Part shown: positions 1-8,439 of the stretch, in pieces | Position numbering within the stretch: the stretch's first letter is position 1 | How the letters are laid out: each line of letters starts with the position of its first letter | Assembly: GCA_041583495.1 (NCBI GenBank) | Contig: JBFHFS010000033.1 | Span: 1 to 60,570 of the forward strand | Length of the DNA: 60,570 bases | Reading direction: 5' to 3' | DNA from: JBFHFS01 sp041583495 | GTDB lineage: Bacteria; Bacteroidota; Bacteroidia; Bacteroidales; Marinilabiliaceae | The notes under the pieces: model-generated | Databases searched by the model: none | Seen by the model: only the letters and a program-made list of their open reading frames with translations | Told to the model about the DNA's origin: nothing | Made by a program: the position numbers and the translations under genes

Positions 1-840
1 GGGCATAAAGAATTAAATGCTGGCGAAATTGCTAATTGCATCTCTTCAAACGAAGAAGTTAGCTATACCAACCAGTTTTATATTATCAGTCTTAAAAACA
101 TTGTTTCGGGCGAGATAATTTATGGCCGAACTAAGTACGATTGTAGCACCGGAACCTTGCTGTTTTCTGCCCCGAACCAGACATATACAGTAAAAGACAT
201 TGTAATTAGTTCGGAATCGTGGTTCATTGCTTTTCACGAGGATTTTATTCATGGACTCGAAATTCGTAAGCGGATCAAAAATTACAATTTCTTCAATTAC
301 AACGTAAACGAAGCATTGCACCTTTCTCCGAAGGAAGAGAAAATCATCAAACTTATTTTTAAAGGGATTGAAGCAGAATATAATAACAATCAGGATGAAT
401 TTAGTAAAGATATAATTATATCACACCTTGAAGCTTTGTTGAAATATGCCGACCGTTTTTATAAACGCCAGTTTCTGAACCGCGAAGAAATAAATAAGTC
501 ATTATATACCCGTTTTCAAAATATCCTTAATGTTTATTTCGAAACCAATCGATTTGAAGAAAATGGCATTCCTACAGTAGAATGGTTGGCAAACCAACTA
601 GGTGTCAGTCATAGATATATGAGCGACACCATTAAAGCAGAAACAGGAAAAACAGCCGTTGACCAGATTAATTTGTATTTGGTGGAAGAGGCCAAAAACT
701 TATTGCTTGCACCCAATGCTTCAATATCTGAAACAGCTTATAAATTAGGATTTGAATATCCCCAATATTTCTCCCGTCTGTTTAAGAAGAAAGTTGGGAT
801 GAGCCCGAAAGAATATATTGAAAGTGCAGGCTTGAATTAA
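1..840 (+). CDS. AraC-family transcriptional regulator, 5' end outside window
   Basis: The frame is open from base 1, so this gene is cut by the window edge. 279 residues are visible of a family that usually runs to about 300. The last 100 residues form an AraC-type double helix-turn-helix: the first helix pair is around WLANQLGVSHRYMSDTIK and the second around AYKLGFEYPQYFSRLFKKK, followed by the typical GMSPKEY end. The N-terminal part resembles a cupin-like sensing domain, but its ligand cannot be read from sequence. A TTG at 157 could be taken for a start, but the coding frame clearly continues upstream. It probably controls a nearby gene; the metallophosphoesterase downstream on the same strand is 87 bp away. 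AT-rich composition sets it apart from the core genes further right. Confidence 0.85.
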   Translation, partial: GHKELNAGEIANCISSNEEVSYTNQFYIISLKNIVSGEIIYGRTKYDCSTGTLLFSAPNQTYTVKDIVISSESWFIAFHEDFIHGLEIRKRIKNYNFFNYNVNEALHLSPKEEKIIKLIFKGIEAEYNNNQDEFSKDIIISHLEALLKYADRFYKRQFLNREEINKSLYTRFQNILNVYFETNRFEENGIPTVEWLANQLGVSHRYMSDTIKAETGKTAVDQINLYLVEEAKNLLLAPNASISETAYKLGFEYPQYFSRLFKKKVGMSPKEYIESAGLN

Positions 841-927
841 TTCATTCACTTTCTCCAATATGTTTAAATCTGTTGTATCGAAAAAACGGATTTTTTAAAA
901 AAGTAGTAAACAAATAATCTCATCAAT

Positions 928-2031
928 ATGAAATTTCTACCTTATGTAATATTATCAACCATACTGGCACTTCTTCTGTTATCAGTTATCTATGTATCAG
1001 CGAAAACCATTTTTGTATTTGGTATTGAAAATACACGTCTTGTACATCTTGGGTTTAGTTTGTTTACTATTATTTTTTTATTTGGGTTTGGCTTATTTAT
1101 GAATGCTACTGGAGAATTAGGGCATACACTCTATAGAATTGCAGCCCTTACAATGGGTGCTTATCTTTTTCTTGTGTTCTCGTTTCTAATTGCTGACGGT
1201 ATTAATTTGTTCATAAAACTAAGCCCTTCTATCTATGGTTTTATTGGATTTGGGTTGGCCTCTCTTATTTCTGTATTGGGCTATTGGAATGCATCACATA
1301 TTCGAGTTACTCCCGTGAATATTCCAATGCAAGGATTAAATCAAGAAGTTAAAGCGGTACACCTTACCGATATTCATATTGGACATTTCAGAACCAATGG
1401 TTTTTTGCAAAATCTTATAAATAAGACCAATGCTCAAAATCCTGATGTAATATTTCTAACAGGTGATTATTTGGATAGTAAATACGCTTTAAACAAAAAA
1501 TATTTTGAGCCGCTAAAACAATTTAATGCTCCTATATATTTTGTAGATGGAAATCACGACCATGCTACGAATAACGATAGCATTGTAGCCTTAATGCGAA
1601 GTGTTGGCGTTAAGGTTTTGGAAAATGAAGTTACTCACTTAAATGGATTGCAAATAGTTGGACTGAACCACATGCTTGCCGACCGAAATTCACTTGATAT
1701 GCATGCTTCAGGGCACAATCCAACCATTGAAGAAACTCTGCCCACATTAAATATTAACAAAGAAAAGGCCAGCGTGCTTCTGCATCATGCTCCCAATGGA
1801 ATTAAACATGCAAACCAGCATGGTATTGATTTGTACCTTGCCGGACATACCCATGCCGGGCAGATATTTCCATTTAACTTTTTTTCTAATATGATGTTTG
1901 AGTACAACCGTGGTTTACACGATTTTAAAGGAACAAAAGTGTATGTTTCAGAAGGGGTTGGTACATTTGGCCCTCCATTTAGAATTGGCACAAAGAGCGA
2001 GATAATATCGCTTACATTATCTCCGAAATAA
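928..2031 (+). CDS. membrane-anchored calcineurin-like metallophosphoesterase
   Basis: A 367-residue protein with about four hydrophobic helices in the first 125 residues, followed by a calcineurin-type phosphoesterase domain. The metal-binding motifs are all present: TDIHIGH (Asp148, His150), GDYLD near 175, GNHDH (Asn209, His210), HHAPNG near 290 and GHTHAGQ (His307, His309). This arrangement resembles the YkuE/YaeI group, some members of which hydrolyse UDP-diacylglucosamine or other phosphodiesters at the membrane; the substrate here is unknown. The ATG at 928 precedes the first hydrophobic stretch directly. Composition is AT-rich like the AraC gene before it. No partner genes are nearby. 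Confidence 0.88.
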   Translation: MKFLPYVILSTILALLLLSVIYVSAKTIFVFGIENTRLVHLGFSLFTIIFLFGFGLFMNATGELGHTLYRIAALTMGAYLFLVFSFLIADGINLFIKLSPSIYGFIGFGLASLISVLGYWNASHIRVTPVNIPMQGLNQEVKAVHLTDIHIGHFRTNGFLQNLINKTNAQNPDVIFLTGDYLDSKYALNKKYFEPLKQFNAPIYFVDGNHDHATNNDSIVALMRSVGVKVLENEVTHLNGLQIVGLNHMLADRNSLDMHASGHNPTIEETLPTLNINKEKASVLLHHAPNGIKHANQHGIDLYLAGHTHAGQIFPFNFFSNMMFEYNRGLHDFKGTKVYVSEGVGTFGPPFRIGTKSEIISLTLSPK

Positions 2032-2694
2032 AAAATGAGATTACTTACTATCATTAATTTCCAATTCCCAACCCTGTTTACTCATTAATCCTGTTGATTT
2101 TAATGGTATGGGTGATTGCCAACGCAATGGTAAGCACATTGGTAAGTCGCACCAGCCATGCTCAAACCAAAGTGCTTACAAAGCCAGCTGTACACCCCAA
2201 AGTGTGCAAAAGAGTTGCTTTTTTTCCGGCGCTCTTTCTATGTCGAACCGACAAGATTCATAATAAGAATCAGCAAACAAACCGATACCCCAACCACCTG
2301 GCTCCCGAGCCTTCGGGACCAATACTTCTAAGCGTTACCCCAGTGTATAAGCGATACCCCAAAGGCGGAACAGACATTGCACCCTCGATCGCCAAGCTCC
2401 TACGCTGAGTCTTTCACCAGAGGCTACGGCCGCCGGAGAAAGCTACGGCGCAAGCGCAAGGCTTGCCGCCCGAGATGCCTCTAAGAAAATCCCCTTGCTG
2501 AAATTCTTCTTTTCGACCTGATAATTTGTATATTCATAGTCTTGCAGGAGCGTTGAACATCGAACTTCAAATTCGTGGTAGAACTTCCCCCTGGGCCAGG
2601 ACTGCGGCGGGACGAGCTGCACGATTAGTCAAAAATGTGAAAGAAAGAACGAACACAACCAATGAATGACAGTCTTATAAACAAGGAAAAAAAG
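2032..2694. other. gene-poor accessory stretch with short direct repeats
   Basis: No convincing gene lies here. A 104-codon frame at 2094-2408 is rich in Pro, Lys and Thr with no recognisable domain and is judged spurious. Short related segments of the form GCGATACCCCAA occur at about 2282, 2332 and 2351, and a small hairpin (CCCGA/TCGGG) lies at 2304-2317. Composition shifts from AT-rich at the left to GC-rich near 2400-2480. The stretch looks like a junction between separately acquired segments, but no transposase, integrase or clear recombination site is visible. Confidence 0.5.
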
Positions 2695-3921
2695 ATGAAA
2701 AAATTATTGATGCTCGTCGTTAGCGCGGCGATTATTTCGGGATGCAGCACGGTTTACAACGGGCCAAAGGATTCAGGAACCACTTTCGCAAAGGATGCGC
2801 TTGCCTCTTATGTCGAAAAAGGAGAGCTTCCGGGTGCGATCAGCGTTTTTTACAAGGACGGTCTGCAGGAAACCACCTGTGTGGGTTACGCCGATGTGGC
2901 GGCTAAGCGTCCGATCACCATGGACGACGTCTACATGCAGTGCTCGCAGACCAAGGGTTTCTGCGGCGTGACCATCGCGATGCTCGTTGAGGAAGACAGG
3001 ATTTCGCTCGACGATCCTGTTTCGAAGTATCTGCCGGAATTCAAAACGCTCTGGATCCACGAATCCACCGAGGACAGCGTAAAGAAACTCGTCAAGGCGA
3101 AAAACGAGCTCACCGTCCGCATGGTCATGAACCACACCGGCGGATTTCCCTTCGAAATTTGTGCCAAGCAGGGCAACCTCAAGGGAGGTGGCTGGTCGGG
3201 CGGCGCTCCTCTCCGGCAGACTGCGGCGATCGCGGCGGCGTCTCCATTGCTCTTTGAGCCCGGCACCAAGGCGCAATATTCCAACACCGGCATCGACATC
3301 AGCGCGGCCGTCGTTGAGGTGGTGACCGGCATGCCATGGGAGGAATTTCTCAAGGAGCGAGTTCTCGATCCACTCGGCATGGAGAACACCTGGTTCTGGC
3401 CCACTGACAGGCAGCTCAAGACTCAGGTAGAGATGTACGACTGCGTAGAGGATGCACCCGCCAAATACCGCTTGCAGAATGAAATGCAGCAACGTCCCTA
3501 CAACGACGATCACGTCTTTGCATCGGCAGGGGCGGGGCTCTGGACCACAGCGAACGATCAGCTCAGGTTCTACAAGATGCTCATGAATCTCGGCTTGGGT
3601 GAAAACGGAGTGCGGATACTCAAGGAAGAGACCGTTAAAGAAATCCTTGCCAAGTCGACCCGTCCCAAAGGCCTTGGCGGTTATTCTCTCGGGCTTTCCG
3701 CTCCGGAAGAAGACACGGAAGACGCCTGGTTCGGACATGGCGGTGCGTGGGGTACAAACTGTATGGTCAACTGGCACCACAAGGAACTCAAGCTTTGGGC
3801 TGTGCAGCTCTGCGGCAATCCACGTCCCTGGGACACGGCTCGCGCGGAGGCGGCTGAAAAGTTCTTCAAATACGCAATCGACAACTCCAGCGCCGAAGCC
3901 TACACCGGTCGAGTGAAGTAA
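2695..3921 (+). CDS. beta-lactamase-fold serine hydrolase lipoprotein
   Basis: A 408-residue protein of the class C beta-lactamase/EstB/DD-peptidase family (PF00144 type). It starts with a lipoprotein signal ending in ISGC, which predicts lipid attachment. Catalytic motifs are complete: SQTK (Ser84, Lys87), YSN (Tyr195, Asn197) and HGG (His348). The ATG at 2695 is preferred over an ATG 33 bp upstream because AAGGA precedes it and the signal peptide then begins at residue 1. Substrate is unknown; such proteins are often esterases or peptidoglycan-related hydrolases rather than antibiotic resistance enzymes. The gene is strikingly GC-rich, with many GCG, CTC and ATC codons, unlike its AT-rich neighbours, which indicates recent transfer from a different lineage. 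Confidence 0.88.
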   Translation: MKKLLMLVVSAAIISGCSTVYNGPKDSGTTFAKDALASYVEKGELPGAISVFYKDGLQETTCVGYADVAAKRPITMDDVYMQCSQTKGFCGVTIAMLVEEDRISLDDPVSKYLPEFKTLWIHESTEDSVKKLVKAKNELTVRMVMNHTGGFPFEICAKQGNLKGGGWSGGAPLRQTAAIAAASPLLFEPGTKAQYSNTGIDISAAVVEVVTGMPWEEFLKERVLDPLGMENTWFWPTDRQLKTQVEMYDCVEDAPAKYRLQNEMQQRPYNDDHVFASAGAGLWTTANDQLRFYKMLMNLGLGENGVRILKEETVKEILAKSTRPKGLGGYSLGLSAPEEDTEDAWFGHGGAWGTNCMVNWHHKELKLWAVQLCGNPRPWDTARAEAAEKFFKYAIDNSSAEAYTGRVK

Positions 3922-4028
3922 GAATAAGGTTTCAGATCTTAAAAGAATAGTGGGTAGTTCGGGGAGCGTAGGCATCTTTCCCTTGCTCCTCGCCAAATCC
4001 CCAACAAAAATCAGATAGTTTTTATCGT

Positions 4029-4430
4029 ATGGAATACTTGGGCTCTTGTTTGTGCAAAGGAATAAAGTTTAAAGTTACAGGTGATTTTGAGCGTTTCTAC
4101 TTATGTCATTGCAGATATTGCAGAAAAGATACAGGGTCTGCGCATGCTGCAAATTTATTTTCCACAACAGCAAAAATAGAATGGCTAAAAACTGAAACCA
4201 GACTTAAAACTTTTCAACCACCCAACAGCAATCATGTGAAGGCCTTTTGTACAAATTGTGGTTCAGCTTTGCCCAATTTACAAATGGAAGGTAAGCTTTT
4301 GGTGGTTCCGGCAGGCTGTTTAGATACAAAATTAGAAAAACGACCTGAAGCACATATTTTTATATCAAACAGAGCTAGTTGGGATGAGTCCCTGGAGGAA
4401 ATAGATAAATTCGAACGTTTACCTGAGTAA
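4029..4430 (+). CDS. GFA/CENP-V family zinc-binding protein
   Basis: A 133-residue protein with the cysteine pattern of the glutathione-dependent formaldehyde-activating enzyme (GFA)/CENP-V fold: GSCLCKGI near residue 7, CHCRYCRK near 27 and FCTNCGSAL near 75. These cysteines bind two zinc ions in characterised members. Despite the family name, most members have no proven formaldehyde activity, so function is left open. It is AT-rich and stands alone after the GC-rich hydrolase, with 107 bp between them. Single small genes of this family are frequent in mobile cassettes, in keeping with the accessory character of this end of the window. Confidence 0.85.
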   Translation: MEYLGSCLCKGIKFKVTGDFERFYLCHCRYCRKDTGSAHAANLFSTTAKIEWLKTETRLKTFQPPNSNHVKAFCTNCGSALPNLQMEGKLLVVPAGCLDTKLEKRPEAHIFISNRASWDESLEEIDKFERLPE

Positions 4431-5068
4431 TTCAGAAATATGAGTGGTATTTTCTTTTCTATTTAGATATAAACTTAACCTGGATTAATTGTATGAATTA
4501 AGACAAACCATTCCTAGCTGAAGTAGTCTGCCGCCAGGCAAAACGCCTAATTCGAATCATCTCTTTGGATGCCTGAGTGTGCTTTAGAGATGTATATTTT
4601 ATGGACAATTGAGTCCATTCGTGCAGTGGCAATAGATAGTAAATATTTGATTGGCAGAGAACTTTGATGAATTAAAAAATATTGACCCTCTTTCCAATAC
4701 AGAATACAGATGGCATTAAAATATAAAAGCCAGGGCCTAACGAAGCTGTAATACCCCCGCCGGGGCATCACCACGTTCTTAAACGGGCGTGAAAGCCCCG
4801 GCCCGCATTGTTTTGGGGCACTGTTGGATATCAAATTCAGTCAGCTGTTAGAATCGCTCCAAGAGGGGTTATTTTTGCCGATGGCTTTCTTTTTCCCCTG
4901 ACAACTCTTTTAGACTCCAATGGAAGTTCCATATTTCGAGGAATAACTATATCTTTATAATAAATATGATCAACATAATAACAAGATTTACTCTTTGCGT
5001 TGCCTATGCTTTTAACACCTGACACAGCACAATTCAATAAATAACCGCCCTATTTATTTGCAGATAGT
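4431..5068. other. gene-poor stretch with a long imperfect inverted repeat
   Basis: No supported gene. Two minus-strand frames (4547-4834 and 4837-5037) have no domain or signal and are rejected. The notable element is an imperfect inverted repeat at about 4750-4810, built round CCGCCGGGGC and GCCCCGGCCCGC. It is bracketed by GCCTAAC (4735-4741) and GTTGGAT (4823-4829), which fit the RYYYAAC and GTTRRRY end consensus of integron attC sites. The fit is incomplete (see findings). The right part, 4850-5068, is the AT-rich leader of the hybrid kinase. Confidence 0.45.
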
Positions 5069-6745
5069 ATGATTGAAATGGATAAAAGCAATGAAGAACT
5101 CATAAAAGAGTTACAGGAATTGAGGCACGAGAATAGGGTCTTAAAGGCTTTATACGAAAAAGACCTACAGGAACGCCATCTGATAGAAGCAGATTTAAGG
5201 CAAAGTGAGGCACGATTTCGGCATCTATTTCAGGACATTGAAAATATCTCCGTTCAGGGCTATTGCCTTGATGGCACCACACAGTATTGGAACAGAGCCT
5301 CTGAGAAATTATATGGATACAGTGCCCGGGAAGCCATTGGCCAGAATTTGGTGGATTTGATCATCCCTTTGGAGATGAAAGAATTGGTTAAAGAATCGAT
5401 TCAGGAGATGGCCTTAACGGGCCAACCCATTCCGGCATCTGAATTGTCACTGGTTCGAAAAGATGGCTCACGTGTATCCGTATTTTCAAGCCATGCCATC
5501 GTTAATATTCCCGGCCAGGGGCCAGAACTTTTCTGCATAGACATGGACCTTACCAAACTCAAACAGGCAGAAGAAAGCGACAGGCTAAAATCAGCTTTCC
5601 TGGCCAATATGAGTCACGAAATCAGAACCCCCATGAATGGTATCCTTGGCTTTGCCGATCTGCTGAAAAGTCAGCAATTAACCGGAGACCAGCAACAAGA
5701 GTACATCCAAATCATTGAGCAGAGTGGGGTGCGTATGCTCAACATCCTCAACGATATTATTGATATTTCAAGAATTGAAGCGGGACACATGAAACTTGAA
5801 ATCATCGAATCGAATATCAACGAGCAGTGCGATTACATCTATACCTTCTTTAAACCGGAGGTGGAAGAAAAAGGACTTAAATTCTCGTTAAAAAACAGCC
5901 TACCCACCCAAGAGGCCTTCATAAACACCGACCGCGAAAAATTATTCGCCATCCTTACCAACCTGGTCAAAAATGCCATCAAATATACTCAGGCGGGCTC
6001 CATCGAATTTGGATATATCTTAAAAGACACCCCCACTCAACTGAAGGAATTGCAATTTTATGTGAAAGATACCGGCATCGGGATTCCAAAAGACCGGTTT
6101 GAAGCCATATTTAAACGTTTTATTCAATCTGATATGGACAATAAAATGGCTCATCAGGGCGCAGGTTTAGGCTTGTCCATCACCAAAGCCTACGTGGAAA
6201 TGCTGGGCGGCCAAATAGAGGTTGAAAGCAAAGAAGGCATTGGCTCAACATTCTATTTCACGCTCCCTTATAACACCAACCAAACGAACAAAACAATTCA
6301 AAAGGATTTGCCCCCTGAAATCAATGAAAACCTTTTTAAAAAGCTGAAAATATTGATCGTTGAAGACGATAAAATATCGAAAATGTTGATTGACCTGACG
6401 GTCAATAAGATTGGAAGAGAAATTTTAAAGGCAGGGACAGGATTAGAAGCGATTGAAGCCTGTCGCAACAATCCCGATATTGACCTGATATTGATGGATA
6501 TGCAAATGCCTGAAATGAACGGGTATGAAGCCACCCGGCAAATCCGGCAATTTAATAGCGAGGTGATTATAATCGCCCAAACCGCCAATGGATTAAACAA
6601 TGACAGGGAAAAGACGATTGCAGCAGGGTGCAACGATTATATCCCAAAGCCGATTAACAAAACCGAATTACATACTTTAATTCAAAAGTATTTCAACAAT
6701 TCGTGCAATTATTATGAATCGGCCATCCAACATTCGAACTTCTAA
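5069..6745 (+). CDS. cytosolic hybrid sensor histidine kinase (PAS-HisKA-HATPase-REC)
   Basis: A 558-residue hybrid kinase with no signal peptide or membrane segment. Order of domains: an N-terminal coiled coil (residues 6-50), a PAS domain (about 50-165), a dimerisation/phosphoacceptor helix with NMSHEIRTPMNG (His183), a GHKL ATPase with the N box NLVKNAIKYT, DTGIGIP and GAGLGLS motifs (about 290-400), and a C-terminal receiver with LILMDMQMPEMNG (Asp477) and the conserved lysine in YIPKPI. The cytosolic PAS domain suggests an internal signal such as redox state or a small ligand. No response regulator or output gene is adjacent, so it is an orphan. An alternative ATG at 5078 would remove three residues. 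Confidence 0.93.
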   Translation: MIEMDKSNEELIKELQELRHENRVLKALYEKDLQERHLIEADLRQSEARFRHLFQDIENISVQGYCLDGTTQYWNRASEKLYGYSAREAIGQNLVDLIIPLEMKELVKESIQEMALTGQPIPASELSLVRKDGSRVSVFSSHAIVNIPGQGPELFCIDMDLTKLKQAEESDRLKSAFLANMSHEIRTPMNGILGFADLLKSQQLTGDQQQEYIQIIEQSGVRMLNILNDIIDISRIEAGHMKLEIIESNINEQCDYIYTFFKPEVEEKGLKFSLKNSLPTQEAFINTDREKLFAILTNLVKNAIKYTQAGSIEFGYILKDTPTQLKELQFYVKDTGIGIPKDRFEAIFKRFIQSDMDNKMAHQGAGLGLSITKAYVEMLGGQIEVESKEGIGSTFYFTLPYNTNQTNKTIQKDLPPEINENLFKKLKILIVEDDKISKMLIDLTVNKIGREILKAGTGLEAIEACRNNPDIDLILMDMQMPEMNGYEATRQIRQFNSEVIIIAQTANGLNNDREKTIAAGCNDYIPKPINKTELHTLIQKYFNNSCNYYESAIQHSNF

Positions 6746-6792
6746 AAGGGGGGACCCATGCCTCCTCTCTTTCTTATTTCGTTAAAGTTTTA

Positions 6793-6800
6793 TATTTTTG
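6793..6800 (+). promoter_or_regulatory. candidate Bacteroidota -7 promoter element for frr
   Basis: TATTTTTG matches the Bacteroidota -7 consensus TAnnTTTG, and TTTC 19 bp upstream is one base from the -33 TTTG. Transcription from here would give a leader of about 90 nt containing a 7-bp hairpin (CAGCTCC/GGAGCTG, 6836-6856) ahead of the frr start codon. Confidence 0.45.
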
Positions 6801-6897
6801 TTGGTAAGCTCCCATAATGAGCTAACCTTTACAACCAGCTCCTTCCGTTAGGAGCTGCCCGCAAAAAAAAATAAAGTTCATAAATATCACGAATCCC

Positions 6898-7461
6898 ATG
6901 GAAGACGAATTACAAATCCTGCTTGAAAGTGCCGAAGAAAGTATGAATAAAGCCATCGAGCACCTCGACCGTGAACTAACCAAGGTACGTGCCGGAAAAG
7001 CCAATCCCAAGATGCTGGATGGCATTATGGTCGATTACTACGGTTCCCAAACGCCCTTATCGCAAGTGGCGAGTATCAACACACCCGATCACCGAACCAT
7101 TGCCGTACAACCCTGGGAAAGAGGACTTATTCCGGTGATTGAAAAAGCCATTATGACGGCCAACCTGGGCCTCAATCCCGACAACAAAGGTGAAATGGTA
7201 CGCATTAATGTGCCACCCCTGACCGAAGAAAGACGCCATCTCCTGGTGAAGCAAGTGAAAAAGGAGGGCGAAGAAGCCAAAATCAGCATCCGAAGCGTCC
7301 GCAAGGATGCCCATACCGAGCTCAAGAAATTAAAGAAAGACGGGTTGCCCGAGGATAGAGAGAAAATTGCTGAAGACAACATCCAAAAACTAACCGACAG
7401 TTTTGTAAAAAAAGTTGACGACATGATGGTGGTCAAGGAGAAAGACATCCTTACCGTATAA
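6898..7461 (+). CDS. frr: ribosome recycling factor
   Basis: A 187-residue protein of the normal length for ribosome recycling factor, which splits post-termination ribosomes together with EF-G. Family features are plain: the long antiparallel helices at both ends, KVRAGKANPKMLDGI near residue 30, the central VDYYGSQTPLSQVASI beta segment and the NVPPLTEERR motif before the second helical half. It stands alone with its own likely promoter and a strong terminator; pyrH, often its upstream neighbour, is absent here. Confidence 0.97.
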   Translation: MEDELQILLESAEESMNKAIEHLDRELTKVRAGKANPKMLDGIMVDYYGSQTPLSQVASINTPDHRTIAVQPWERGLIPVIEKAIMTANLGLNPDNKGEMVRINVPPLTEERRHLLVKQVKKEGEEAKISIRSVRKDAHTELKKLKKDGLPEDREKIAEDNIQKLTDSFVKKVDDMMVVKEKDILTV

Positions 7462-7480
7462 CGAAGATGGAAAACAAATA

Positions 7481-7517
7481 ACCGCCTGCTGATTTTTGAT
7501 TGGCAGGCGGTTTTTTT
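7481..7517 (+). terminator. Rho-independent terminator after frr
   Basis: A perfect 9-bp stem (ACCGCCTGC pairing with GCAGGCGGT) with a 13-nt loop, ending in a run of seven T. It begins 20 bp after the frr stop codon. Confidence 0.93.
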
Positions 7518-7698
7518 AGGCTGCTAAAATCCGGTTCTCACAGCTTTTGCCGACAGCATAAAGTTAAATTACCCCATTGTAAGCCTCCATTCCTCCATAA
7601 AATCTCCCTGAATAACCATCCTGCTGAACCAAAGCCCTCTTTTTCGGGGTTGCCACCTTCGAACAACGGCAAACAGAGCCCTCAACCGGAACAATTCC

Positions 7699-8313
7699 AT
7701 GCAAGACAACAACCCTCCCCAAATAGATTTTAGCTCTTCGGCAGGTCCATTGATTTTGCAGAAACTCAAAAACACGGATAGGGGTCTCTCCATCCTGTTT
7801 AGCTTTGCCGATAGTCCGTTTGGCCGCCTTATCATCGCCTCCACCAACAAGGGTATCTGCCATCTGGCATTTATCGACTCTCAGGAGGAGGGCCTTAGTG
7901 GGTTAAAACAACTTTTTCCTGGCGCCAGGCTCCACTTAGAAGCCACCCCGACACACCAGCAGGCACTCCACTATTTTTTATCTCATCCGGGGCCAACCGG
8001 GACAATGATTCTTCATGTTAAAGGCACCGATTTTCAGATACAAGTGTGGAGTCAGCTGCTTCACATTCCGCAGGGCGAACGCTCCACCTATGGCGCCATT
8101 GCCCAACAAATAGGCCACCCCAAAGCCGCCCGTGCCGTGGGCACCGCCATTGGCAATAACCCGGTTGCCCTGTTAATTCCCTGCCATCGGGTTGTGAAGG
8201 CCTCGGGAAAAACCGGGGGCTATCGCTGGGGAACCAGCCGAAAAGAAGCCCTCTTAAATTGGGAGGCCGCCTTAGAGGGGCCCCATAAGCCACTGAAACA
8301 GTCCCACCCGTAA
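7699..8313 (+). CDS. ogt: methylated-DNA--[protein]-cysteine S-methyltransferase
   Basis: A 204-residue O6-alkylguanine-DNA alkyltransferase. It removes alkyl groups from guanine O6 by transferring them irreversibly to its own cysteine. The active site IPCHRVV is present with Cys162 as acceptor. The winged-helix core containing YGAIAQQIGHPKAARAVGTAIGNNP precedes it, including the arginine finger in KAARAVG. The N-terminal 35 residues are longer than usual and not obviously conserved, so the true start could be a little further in. It lies between two strong terminator or leader regions and seems to be monocistronic. Ogt and Ada C-terminal domains look alike; no Ada-type regulator domain is fused here. 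Confidence 0.93.
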   Translation: MQDNNPPQIDFSSSAGPLILQKLKNTDRGLSILFSFADSPFGRLIIASTNKGICHLAFIDSQEEGLSGLKQLFPGARLHLEATPTHQQALHYFLSHPGPTGTMILHVKGTDFQIQVWSQLLHIPQGERSTYGAIAQQIGHPKAARAVGTAIGNNPVALLIPCHRVVKASGKTGGYRWGTSRKEALLNWEAALEGPHKPLKQSHP

Positions 8314-8439
8314 TTATTTCCAAAGCAACGATTCACACACCAACCAAATATAAACCAATGATTAAGCCAGGCTTTTAATCCCCGACAGGTATTTCGGGAT
8401 TAAGAAACCCTTTACAAACCAAACACACCTATTTAACCC

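Noticed and set aside
2094..2408. A 104-codon plus-strand frame
   Set aside because: No domain, signal or plausible ribosome site; composition looks like intergenic sequence with short repeats.
2773..3996. A 407-codon open frame on the minus strand
   Set aside because: It lies opposite the GC-rich serine hydrolase, whose motifs are complete. High GC content removes stop codons from the antisense frame; the translated product has no recognisable domain.
3955..4012. Inverted repeat between the hydrolase and GFA genes considered as attC
   Set aside because: The arms run GTT...AAC and not AAC...GTT, so the polarity does not fit an attC site; it may be a weak terminator-like hairpin.
4547..5037. 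Two minus-strand frames of 95 and 66 codons
   Set aside because: No recognisable domain, poor composition, and they run through the inverted repeat region.
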